From the NCBI RefSeq assembly GCF_000004075.3, contig NC_026655.2:4154001-4218000 (forward strand): a stretch of DNA of 64,000 nt, written 5' to 3'. The notes under the pieces were generated by a model. It had not been told where the DNA came from. It made no database searches and worked only from the letters and a program-made list of their open reading frames with translations. The stretch is from Cucumis sativus (taxonomy: Eukaryota > Streptophyta > Magnoliopsida > Cucurbitales > Cucurbitaceae). Both the position numbers and the translations under genes were made by a program. Of this stretch, positions 36,799 through 49,200 are shown piece after piece. Numbering within the stretch: position 1 is the stretch's first letter; each line of letters opens with the position of its first letter.

Positions 36799-38724
36799 AC
36801 CCATTATGCCCTCCATGGCCACCCTTCGGCAGCATTCGCAATTTGGCAAAAGGCAAATCCAAGTCATCAAAAATCTGTTATATGGATCGCAATTTATGGA
36901 TTAGATGTGGTAGGGGAAAAATTGAATCACACAGATCCCAACCTCCTCTCTTGTCTTCCCCAAAAGTAGATATCACTCGTCAAGAACACTGATAGTCTTA
37001 CGTGGGGAATAAAATATTTACCACAAGTACTTGCTTCAATGGAATCTTATAGTAGGAAACAATAGCACCGACCTGCAATCAAAGGTTAAACGCATAGCAT
37101 AATAAATCAATCATTGAGACCGAAGGATAAACCTAATAACTAAAATGGATGAGATCCTAGAGAAAGCTTACTTACTGACTCACCACTTGCATTCATGAAA
37201 GTTTGTGGCTTAGCTAGCATTACAGGAACATCCCCGATGAAACCTGAAATAAAAGTGAACATAAAATCTCTTCACTATTTTAATAATCAACAACTGGGAA
37301 ATAATAATATCCCCAATACTATGTCCTGGACAATAACTCATTTTTTGGGGGAAAGAAACATTTGATTATTCTGGTAAAACAAACTCCAACAAATGAATCG
37401 TGCTTTATCTTTCTTAACAAGAAACAAACTTAACGGATAGATGCAAAAAGAAGATATATATTTGAGAATACAAACCCCCAAATAAAGAGAAAAGAAACAA
37501 GGCACCCAATGAAAAAATAAGACGACAAAAGTTCCAAGAGCCTGAAAAGAAAATGAGTATCCGAAAGAACAAAAGAACATCAGCTTGAAAGAACAAAGAC
37601 AACAACAGAGACAGAAACTTTTAGGCTTCTTGAAGACCAAAGCACTGAGGACTCCAAGAGATCTTCAATCAACAAAAGCTAAAAGCAAAGCATTGATTGG
37701 AAACACCACAAACCACGGAGCCTTCAAACAGAAAAGGAAAAACCAGCTGGATCTTAGTGAAACATGCTCATTAAGGATTGAGAATGCAGCAATCGAATTA
37801 AAATTTCAACAAAAGTCTGATTACAGACAATCTAATTGTTATTTTATCAAATTATAGTTCATGATCAGACTACCTTGTCCCAAAGATAATCTTCAAAGAG
37901 GAAAGGTTGGAGTCAATAATCTACCAGCAAATTAGTTCAAGTCTAACAAACTGACTTTCTGGTAGATGTGCTTCTAAGTCCTAACCAAATATTCTAATTT
38001 CATCAACTGTCAAGAATTGTTAAAAAATGCATACCCTTCCCTATCAGAGCTTTGAAGGAAACATTACTGATGGATATCCCTTCAGCTTCAGCTACAGCAT
38101 CCACCATCTCAAAACCTACCTGTAAATTCAGTCATAGCATTAGCTACTGATAGAGTTTCAATTCATCTTCATAAAGAACATCCAGATAACACTCATAATC
38201 AACATTAAACCCTAATTTCCTCCAAAATAATAATAAGTTCATGCTCGGGAAACTTCCCTATGTGGTATCCCCACACTTAAATCAAACAGAAAACAACGCA
38301 TAATCTTCTATAGCGAGATCGAGGCTAATTTCTGGAAAAGCAATCACGCTCAAAGAAAAAATGAACTAAAACATAAACGATAGGAGAAACTTGGAATTCA
38401 TATAGCAGAGATAAGGACCATACGGACATTATGGCGCGTACGATCGTACTTCTTCCCGGGATTTCCGAGGCCGACGATGAGCCATGGCTTCGGCGGCGGC
38501 GCGGGCTTCTTGTCATCTAAAGCCGGCTGCTCTGTGGTCGGAGACGAGGAAGTGGACATCGAGGCAGTAATGGAAGAAGTGATTGAAGAAAAGATATGGA
38601 AAGTTGGAGAATGAAGGAGGGATAGAGAAGGGAAAGAAATGAGGGTTTTGGAGGTTGGAAAGCAATGGAAGGAAAAAGGAAGGCGGAGGGCGGCGACTGA
38701 AGATATAGAAGCACCGATAATCAT
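35538..38724 (-). CDS. Organelle-targeted peptidyl-tRNA hydrolase (bacterial Pth type), 8 exons, 274 aa
   Basis: Exons on the minus strand: 38724-38428, 38119-38035, 37243-37176, 37072-37022, 36874-36801, 35975-35917, 35836-35760, 35651-35538. They join in phase to 825 nt. The N-terminal 55 or so residues are Ser/Phe/Leu-rich with few acids, fitting a plastid or mitochondrial transit peptide. The Pth domain starts at about residue 80. Landmarks of bacterial Pth are all present: GLGNPG with Asn88, RHN with His98, FMNASG with Met144-Asn145, IFDDLDLP with Asp170/171, and KGGHGGHNG with His190-Asn191. Pth releases peptides from prematurely dropped peptidyl-tRNA. The plant family also includes the group II intron splicing factor CRS2, so a splicing role cannot be excluded, although intact catalytic residues favour hydrolase activity. 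A second in-frame ATG (Met56) precedes the Pth domain and could give an untargeted form. Exons 6-8 are duplicated downstream. Confidence 0.92.
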
Positions 38725-40239
38725 AGTGTTTCGTGTGGTGTTTCTTCAATGGAATGGAGAGATTTCAAAATGGGAAAAGGATTGAAGTGGAAGAGACAAC
38801 AATGGCGGGAGGAGAAAGGAATGGATAGAGGATTATGCTTTACAAATGGCGGGAGAAAAGTAGAGTTGATTTAACCTAATTTTTATATGCCGTTAGGGTT
38901 TACTTCTCCGCTTAATTTTACAAAATTTGGTAGAAAAATTGACAGAATGTTGAAACAATTTTTTCTTTAAAATAATAATAATTAGTTAACACGATTATTG
39001 TTTATATTATTAATCTATAAAAAAACACTAATAAACTTGTATCAATACATAATAAAAAAATATCAGATGAATGTTAGAATTTTAAAAATAGACTTTTAAA
39101 AATATAAAACTATTGATTAAAATTTAATCATATGATTGCTTTTAAAACTTTTGATAAAGGTTAGAATTTTAAAAATAGACTTTTAAAAATATAAAACTAT
39201 TGATTAAAACTTAATCATATGATATAATTGATATTATTTAATCATATGATATAATTGATATTATTTAATCATATGATATAATTGATATTATTTAATCATA
39301 TGATATAATTGAAACGTCAATTCATACTATTGAAAGTGTGGAAGTATCGATTATTAGACTATTGAAAGCGTGGAAGTATCGATTAAAGTTTAATAAGTAC
39401 TTCTACAGTAGAAAACTTTCGAACTTAGAAACTTAGTATAAGATATGGACAAATATGTTTTTGAACATTTAAGTGAATAGTTAATAGAAAAAACAAAGTG
39501 TGGAGGAAGTGGCAAAGGTGAAGATAGGTTTTGGGATTTATTTTGCTCATAGATGATGCCATTCTTCAACACCATTGTAAATCTTTTATTACTCAGTAAA
39601 AACTCCGAATGACCTCCCAGTGTCGAGTTATGAAAAGTATACAATATCTTTAGGGGTAAGAGGGGGAAGAATGTGCTATGCCAATGTATGTAGATTTTTA
39701 TGAATTAGAGGTCTTAACACTTTTCTACAACAAACACACTAATTTGACATCAATAGCTACAAAAATTTGATTGAAACCTCACACTTGCACCTTCAAACAC
39801 ACCTATCTCTTATATACTTATGCTATATTCCAATATATGTAAGAATGAAAACAAATAAAATTTTGAACAAACAGACAAAGTAAATCTAAAATCCTTGATT
39901 TAATCAAGTTAGCCGTTAATTGCAAAAATCCACATCTGGCTACCCCAAAGAGAAAATCAATTAATATTGGGGCATTGATTCACTTTCCTCTGCATTCCAC
40001 GAGGGTAGCTTCACCTTCTTGTAATGAGTACTCACTTTTCTGTACATTGCACCGCTGAAATATTACATCAACCAAGTATACCTTTTAGGTGAAACTAGCC
40101 AACTCTTTGAATCATATTTCCTCATGAATTGATGATGATGCTGCGGACGACAAATGGCATAGACCACTAAGGTTTTTGGAAACATTTTAAGAACGGAAAA
40201 TTATAGCATAGGATTTGAACTCACAATGATAATGTTGCC
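38725..40239. other. Peptidyl-tRNA hydrolase promoter, tandem repeats and SCD1 3' flank
   Basis: The first 150 or so bases are the probable promoter and 5' leader of the minus-strand peptidyl-tRNA hydrolase gene. Tandem repeats lie at about 39070-39345. From about 39900 to 40239 is the probable 3' UTR of SCD1. I see no gene in between. Confidence 0.5.
39080..39312. repeat. Compound tandem repeats: ~88-bp pair and 27-bp x 4 palindromic minisatellite
   Basis: A block containing TTTTAAAAATAGACTTTTAA, ATATAAAACTATTGATTAAA and ACTTAATCATATGAT is present twice (about 39080 and 39165). The second copy runs directly into four units of 27 bp whose AATCATATGATATAATTGA cores begin at 39213, 39240, 39267 and 39294. 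Each unit contains the perfect palindrome ATCATATGAT. A short duplicated motif, GTGGAAGTATCGATTA, follows at 39339-39385. Confidence 0.9.
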
Positions 40240-43200
40240 TCAGATGTTGATTGTTGCTTCCCAGAGCCTTAGAAGGCCATTACGACCACCAGTGCATATT
40301 CGTTTCCTTTCGAGGTCTGAAGCTGCACATCGTACCTGGATCCATGCAATAGGTGCATTCAGATGAAAAACTTTTTTATAAAAAAAACATGGAAAACAAA
40401 ATTGAAACAAGAGAGAACTAAAAAAGCAAGATCTCTGTGGACAAGAAAGATTGTTGAATAACGGTGAAAAGAATTTAACATTTGAATATTGCATGTAGTA
40501 GCTCTTTAGCTTTGTCTTCATTGGCCCAAGTAAAGAGAATCACTAGGCCAACTACTAATTTCGTTCTGTCTTCTCAATTTAAGTAAAGAGAAGATAAAAA
40601 ACCGTCTCCCAGGATTGAATTAAAATGATACATTATAAAAAGAAATATATATATAACAAAAAGGCTGTCAAAAGAGTCCAAACCGCCTAAGAATTAAAAA
40701 AAAAAAGAACTTTATACCATGGCTGCAGTCTTTTGTGGGGTTCTGTATAGTTGCCACCCAGCCATTTTTGCACCCGTGTTAGGGAAGCCTCCGAGTCTCT
40801 CTTGTGGCCGATGGAAGAGAGACATAGAGTTATCTGCCGCTCCAATTCCTAACCAATGTTCCCCAGCACTGATTGACAGTATGGCAGCACTGTGAATGGT
40901 GACATTCTTCACACATCTAATACCCCCTACATATATAGCAAGAAAAGTTTGCATCACACTTTCACGCGATCAAGAAAATGAAAAAGCTCCATTGCAAGGA
41001 ACGAAAGTTTATAGTTGACACTTGATGATGTGGGAGGAAAGTTAAATGAGTGAAAGACATCATATTATCAATAAATTTCAACATTTTATATAGATAATTT
41101 ACCATCCTCGTTTTCCCAAAAACGGAGAAGTCCATCAGTTGAACCTGAAAGGAAACACGTAGCCATTATTTTAATTTTAAACTTCCATATACTTTAACTG
41201 CATTAGAAACGTGAAGAAGCCAAGTTAAATACCAGTTATTATTCCCTTATCCAGTGCAGAATACTCGACAGCCAAGATTGGGCCAGCATGGCATGCTAGA
41301 ACAGCATCACATGTTCCTCGAGAAACAGACCACAATCTAGCGGTCCAATCGTCACTACCGGTAACTATGGTGTCTCCTACCATTCTTATTGAGCTGCATG
41401 GATGCCATATGTGTATTAGACTGACCGGCACATTAAAATATCCAAGGATGTGAAAATAGGAAGCCAAGAAAAATAAAAATTGTGATTTATACACTAGTGT
41501 GGCTGAAGACACTTGCCCTCTGTGTCTGGAGTGTTCTACTTGCTTATAAACTTAGATTCAGACAATTACTTATTCTTTAATTATTTTTATTTTCTAGCCT
41601 GCAAGTTAGTATTCGGGCCTTGGATTCCCTACATCTTGATCCTATAAATATTGGTTCCTTAAGGTTGTATGGATATTTTTTTCCAAATAAACTAAAACTA
41701 CTGTCCATTTTACACCACTTACCGTATCCATTTTGTATGACCTAAAAGCTTGTGCATTTGCCGGCCAGCACGGATGTCCCAGATATTTGCTACTCTGAAA
41801 TGCGAGTATCCAGTACATAGATAACAAGTCAGTGACCATGCAATCTCAAAATATTTTTATAGAACATATATCATTTTAGACAGTTTAACAGGATATCTCG
41901 GCCACCCTCTATATCAACATACACAAAAGAAACATAATTTCAGTAAATTGACATACGTATCTCTACCACCAGCAGCCAGTATTCCCGTAGAGTCGTCATA
42001 TTCCATGCATAGAACTGCACTAGAGCAACGACCAACAGTTGCCACACAAGTATCAGTTCTGACATCCCACATTTTCACAGTTCCATCATGTGCAGCCGTA
42101 AGGACACGTTCACCTGATAGCATACGAACACAACTGACCTGCCAAAATCAACACATGACACATTCAGGCATTGCAGACTCCACTTAGTTAATAATATTGT
42201 TCTTCACAAGTTTATTCCTCCAAATATTTCAATGTTCCAGCCTAAAAAAAGACTGAAACAAGTTATTTTCTAAATCAACATACTACGACATATTTCATTC
42301 TAGCGTTTTAGTAATCTCTTGTATTAGAATTTTTTTAAAACTAAAAGTAAAATAGAAATAGAAAAACACCTGTGCATCGTGGCCTTTCAGCTCTTCTAGA
42401 AGCTGGGTTGTTTGCTTATCCCATACAATCACTGACTGATCATCAGACCCAGAAACTACTTTTACTCGATCAGAGTTAATCGCACGAACAGGTCTGTAGG
42501 CTTGCAAAAAATGGGTAAAGAGAGGGAATATAGTTAAAACTGAATAGTGAAAAGACTAAGCAAATCAAACTGATCCCTGAGAATGAAAATGTAAGAAGTT
42601 AGACAAAGTACCCTGTGTGACCCTTTAAAGTTGCTCGCAACTCAGAACCACGAAGACTTGGATCCCATATCTTGACCTGAGCAATTTTGAACAATATGAT
42701 TCAACACTTCATAATTCATATGCCATACAAACTCTCTAGTACAAATGGTTTTCCCAAAGATGAGAAAAATGAGATATCAAGATTTTACCAAGCAGTCCGT
42801 GCTTCCACTAATGAAGAAACCTGCATCCTCACGGTCTCCCACCAAGTCCCACACCTCCCTTTTCGTAACACAATGAAGTGCCGTCACAGCTCCACTATGA
42901 CCCCTAAGGACGCGAATATTGCTTTGAACCTTTTTCTGCCCGGCTGAGGATAAATCTTGTCGTGGAGGAGTACCGCTCTCACTTGTGGCTAAAAGCAAAA
43001 GGAAAAAACAAACAACACAAAATCTTTGATTGCACGATAATATTAATCCACAAAATCTTGATGAAAGCTACATATGAGACATCCCACCATCGGAAGACCA
43101 ACGACCACTACGACCTAAGTTAATCCTTGCAGATGTATCCCTGCTGAACATGCTCTGAACCCAACTTCTTCCAACAACAGAAGCCTCAGCAGGTTGCTGA

Positions 43201-46200
43201 TTCTGATCAGATCCATCTTTGGGGCGTGGAGATGGCAATGCATGAGCAGATATGGACTGAGACTTAACAGAAGAGAGCCCCCAATAACTAATGCGCAGCT
43301 GCTGGATATGGGATAAGAAACCTCGGAGCTTTATCTGAAAATCATTAAGTAGGATTGTAAATGAGAAAAAATGCGGTAATGCAAAACCAACCATCTTTAG
43401 AACTTTTCTTAATTGCAGTTGATGCAAACACTGAATGCATGTTGTGGCTGATGTGAACAGTTCTGGAATGCATTTGCACATTATGATGAATCAGATAAAA
43501 TGATATTTGACTTACGAGTTGCTTGTATCCAATGCTGTTTTTCTCCGCAATTGTCTCAATCATGTACCAAGCATCAGTGTCAGGAAGCCCAAGCCCAGCC
43601 TTCCAAGTAGGCAATAAACTGAATTAAGTTTTTTTATTGTTTTCTGCGTGTGTGTGTGGTGGGATGGTATTCATTTCAAAATGAGTGATAAATCGCGTGA
43701 AGTGGCGTTTTGTTCACTCTCACACAAAATGTCAAGGTGAGGAGTACCATATGTGATGCCATAACAATTAGCTGTGCAGAAACCTGAGATGCATAATTGG
43801 CGCTTCTGCATTCAAAATAAAATTGAAAAAGAACAAGTTAGAGAACATCTGGGAGATGGTATGGAGATACAAATAACCAGTGCCCGTAGATGGTCTAGTA
43901 TCAAGGAGCGCTTTTGAGATGATAGTTGGTTCTTTGAGAAGTTCGATGGAATAAGAACGAAGAGTATGAGCATGTTCAGAAAGTACAATGCCGAGTTGGA
44001 ACTATGCAGAAATTCTATGATTAATGGTAACTTTACTAGGTCCAACCGAAGGGAATCCCTACATTGGACCTAGTAAATGGGTGGTGAAGTTCATGGGCTC
44101 CAGACTATCGAAGAAATCAAGAGCTGCATAAGACCATGTTCCTATCCTCTAAGAAATGGGATTTCATCTTGAGGACTCCATCCTTTTATGTTAATATTTG
44201 TGGACCCTGGAACAAGACTTTGTGAATTTCATGGAGTTCTGGTGAAAAACAAAGAACTCCTGGGTGGGTCTAAACTGCCTCATCAAAATTTGGGAAAAAA
44301 TTGAAAGATCATTTGAAGGAATGAATTTTAAAGGAGGAGCCAGAAACATCACTAAAAATCAATACCAAAGAAGAATCTGACAGATTGGCACGAAAACATG
44401 GAAAACTTTGATGTGGCAAGTTAGCAACCATATGATGTCATCCCAAAAGATAAAGTCCTTATAAAAGTTTTTGAGAAACTTCAGGGAATGAAACCATTAA
44501 TCGAATCAGAGGTTTAAAGTTCACCTAGCCGAAAATATTGTATAAAGCAGCAACATATACAAAATAATAAGAGAACAGCGAAGTAATAATTAATTCAGCA
44601 CTTCCTTGCATAAACCATGTAAATCCTTACTTATTTGAAGACCGTTCCATCAAGTAATCAAAATAACCTTCCCAAAACCTGCAGAAAACCAAATATCAAG
44701 ATTGAACCCACAGAAGTCCTGATAACAAATAAAATATTTCAAGGTAGGATGTACTCCGTGAATAAACCAGCTGAATACTGGTATGCTACTGAAAAAATCA
44801 AAGGAAAATTACAGATCTACAATGTCAAATATTGGTGCTTCAGAAAAAAAATCCAATGAAATTAAGCAATTTTCTTCAACTCAACATATGAAATAGGAAT
44901 ATTGTTACTGATAAATAAAAAAAAATTAGGAGAAATGTTAGAAAACTAGAAATCTGACTTAATGAGCAAAAAATACCACCAAAACTGGCAAGTAAATCTC
45001 ACCTTAACTCCTCCCATATAGATAGAGAAATAAGATGGCGTTGGATGTAATCAGGAACATTATTGGGGTCTTTCTTGAACATTTCACCAGACACCTCAAG
45101 GGCATCCCTAATTGTCAATATATCATTTCGTGAAGTTGCACGACTGATTGCTGTTTTTAGCTGATCAGAAAAACAATTTTTATTTTTATTTTAAACAATA
45201 AATGTGAGGTAATTGAAAAGAGATAACTTCCAAACTCTTATTCAGCTGTACAATGCAAAAAGAAAATACAAATTCTATATGTTTTCTAAAACCATTTGCA
45301 ACTGCAAGTTCAGGAATAGTTGGAATGGTTTTTGTAAACACTTGAAAATTTTATGTTTTATATACGTGCATACACTCTTCTTTAAAAAAATGCCCCAAAA
45401 TTGACAACAAATAGCAACCAAAAATTGCTAATAGTTTTATGATACGGCTGCTTACCATCACCACAATTAGAGTGTTTTCGTTTAGCTTTTCTATAATTAT
45501 TCTCTGTTGGGGTCATCGTTATGTAACCTCAACTTGTTAGCAGATTTTCCCCTCTGCTTTCTTTTGTATCTTTTCATGACGCCTAATGAAAAGTTCCTAC
45601 CACTTTCTCAAGAGAATAAAATAAAATCAACCAAATTTCTGAGTCAATGAATCATTTTGCTTTTAGGAAAAGAAAAAAAGTTTAACTCATTAAAACAACC
45701 TTAATTCCCTTTCTTTTATTTAGAAACAGTGATAAAAACAGGCAATGTAAACAAACGAAATTGTTGAAATCAATTTTTACTCGTTTTTAATAATGAAGAA
45801 AAAATTGACATGACAAAAACAAATACATGTGCAAGAAGTTAGTTACTATAAATATGTCAAGTTGCATGACATACCAGTTCTTTCACAGCAATAAATTGTT
45901 CATCGGTTAACTGACAAAGCCATCCCTGAAAACACAAAACCAGTCAAAAGTTAACCCAATGCCATCTTGAGATGAACCTGTCAATGTCTCACACCAACTG
46001 CTACAATCTTAGGAAAGTAAAGGCCACACAGTTTTATTTATGATTTTAACTTCCTTAACCATTTTCTGTAGGTTTTGGATTGGAATTGGAAGTGTCACAT
46101 TCTCATTGTTTTGTTTTATTCTTTTCCTAAAATTGTTAATTTTCTCAAACTATGCATTAAAAACCTGATGTGGATCAGAGATCTGAATTTGAGGGAAAGA

Positions 46201-49200
46201 GAAACAGAAAAGGTAATGAAAATGATACTGAGAGAAACGATCGTAAAATGGGAGTTTGAGCATGAATGACCAACTCTTATTAATCCCACGAGCTACTTAC
46301 TGTATTTATATGCTCACTAATGCACTCAACAAACCCACTACCACCAATTCCCTCTGCATCAGACTCAATCAAAGCTGCAAAAAGAAAATCATAAATTTTT
46401 TTAATTAAAAAATTAAACGTATTTTACAACAAACAGAGACAAATACCTTCTCTAATCAATAAACCAGCAATAAGTCTATAGAAAAAAGTTACCAAGAATA
46501 GTGCCATATTCAAAAGAAGAAAGAGGATCATCAGTTGCACCCAGTTTCAGAAGGCGTAGCCAGAGACCCTAACCAATAGGAAATACTAATTAATACATAG
46601 AAGCCTGAAATCAATACTGTCTATGACTCTAACAGAAGCACATTTAGAAGAAAATATTGCAATACTCGGTAAAATAATGACCTGTAGCTTGACTTTAATG
46701 TCCAAAACCATGCGATCTCTTTCGGCCTGTCTCTCCATTGGACTGAGGCTTTCTGCTTTCAGATCCTTGCCCGTCGATATAGAAGGTGAACTGATTGCAG
46801 AAAGAAAAATCAAAGATTAATGGACAAGTTTGACAGCTAATTCATGGCTCTGCAGAGTAATTACAGGATTTTGAAAGTAAATCCATACTTAGGATTATGT
46901 TTTCCAGAGTATTCAAAAGCTCCACTAGCTGCTGCTAGAATTTGTTTTCTCTTTTCTTCCTGCTCCTCAGTTCTAATGTTTGAAGGAAATCTATCATAAG
47001 TGTACTTGGCACCAGAACCTCCAAAGAAAATTGGGAAGAAAAACCGACATCTCAGCACCCATCGAAGGTTTCAAGAAATACTGTACGCATGTTCAGTAAT
47101 TATGCGGACACCATTCAATTTGAAATTGATATGTTCTTTACCTGATGTTCCCAAATCAGGGTCAGAGATTGTTATGATCTCAGGTTCAACCAATGGCGGA
47201 AGAATTGAAAGAGGATTTTGACCCCTCCCAATTGCATCTTGTAACTTGTCAAGAATATTATTATTACTTTCATCAGAACCTATGCATCTCTCTAGATAGT
47301 CTAGAAATCCTTGGGACTCCAGGAATTGAGTTATCTGAAAACACAACAAAAGTATTGGGGTGTAATTTGTGAACCCAAACATTAGGGGAAACAAAGAGAA
47401 CTTTCTAGGAAAATACTGTTCCATTTGCAGAAGCAATAAGATAGTATCACATAAACTATCTATATGAAGATAAATCAGTTTCATTAATAATTCAAAAGTT
47501 AAGTACACAGAGGATGATGTGCAAGGTATTAATTAGATGGCATTACCATGGGATCTTCTGGTTGATTAGTCGATCGTGAACGCTTCTTCAAGAATGCTTG
47601 TGTATTGAAGACATCAGTCGCATTGCTTTCCTGATTAACAATTTTCATTGAAGAAAAATTGTAGTAAATTATGATGCCAAACCCCTATTGTAAATGTTTG
47701 TGAGAGAAAGATAAGAGAGAGAGAACTACATACTACAAAATTGCGATAGCCACTTAAGAGTGATGCAAAGAATTTTAAAAATATCAACCTGCATGAAGGA
47801 TGGAAAAAATATTATAACATCTATTGGAAAATATAGACAAAGAAAGAACACAAGATCTACGTAGAAACCCTAGTACAGAGAGAAAAACCACGGTACATAT
47901 GTCTCTTATTATTTTCTGATAATCATAAAGGTACAAAAGGGAGAAAATTTATAAGCAACACAAGCCTAGTTAAAAGAATAAAAAATTAGGACAAAGTAAA
48001 TCTTAACTACTCATGGCCCTTCGTCAAGGCCTAAGCTCACTATTTCTAACAATATCAACCTGCACATATCATGTTAAATTTTAGAAATCACACTTGAGAT
48101 AAAAGTCTACTTCATGTGCTTATGCCCTGAAAACATTTCTTGCATAGATATCATAGAGATCCAAGACTGACGCCATCATCCAAACATATCATTATCATAT
48201 ACATGGCAGACTGACTACTGCAGAAGCACATATGCCAATAAGTGATACTAGTTTCTGAAATGTCACTTCTATAAATAATCTCAGGTCCATTCATAAGCAC
48301 ATTCATACTTATGATGATAGCCAAATCAATGCAGACAGGTGATAACAATCAACAAACATGCCGAATGAATTTGAGTGATGAAAAAGCTTAAACGGTAAAC
48401 CATTATCATTTCAGATCTCCAATTTTGGATAATGAAGAAAAGTAGCACAATTCATAACTTTACTAAGTGAAACTACTTTTTACTACCGAGAAAAAAACTT
48501 TAAATTAGAAAAGGAACTATAAGGATATACATGGTGTCCCAAATTAAAAAACTTAAAACTTGTGAAAAATGTTCAGATGGAGCAAGGTGTATTAAAAAAA
48601 ATATGCCATACTTGTTACACAGTCTTGAGCTTCAGTTCGATATTTAAGAAACAATAAAAGTAAAACTAAGATCCAGAGTCCCCAACAAGTATCCGAAGTT
48701 CTACACAACAATCACAACAGACAAAACCTAAAACTATAGACCACAAAAATAAGTATTACAGAGGAGCAATATAAATATTAAGAACGAGTACATGAAAAAT
48801 TACATAGAAGTCGTTCAAATGCAAGTAAACTTTTAAAAAAAGAAGGGAAAAAAATCAGTAGGAGAGCTAAAAGTATAAGCCATGCACCAAATTATCACCT
48901 AAGCTGAAGGTCTTGGTTTTCTCCCCAAGGCTTGCTGCTACCTCTAGGGTACTGCTCAGATGCGCTACGCAAATCAGATCTCATTTGATCTATGCTAACA
49001 ACATTGGGATATAATAACTTCATCAGCTCACTACGCAAAGATCCAAGTTCTGGTTCTGGAATAGGTGGTATATCCTCAGTAGTTGTGATACAATTATACT
49101 CAAGATCCACTACAACAACCTAGGTTTCAAAATGAGCAAAAACATTTAGCTTTATTTCACTACATAACTCCATGATAAAAACATCAAATTTTCATAAAAT

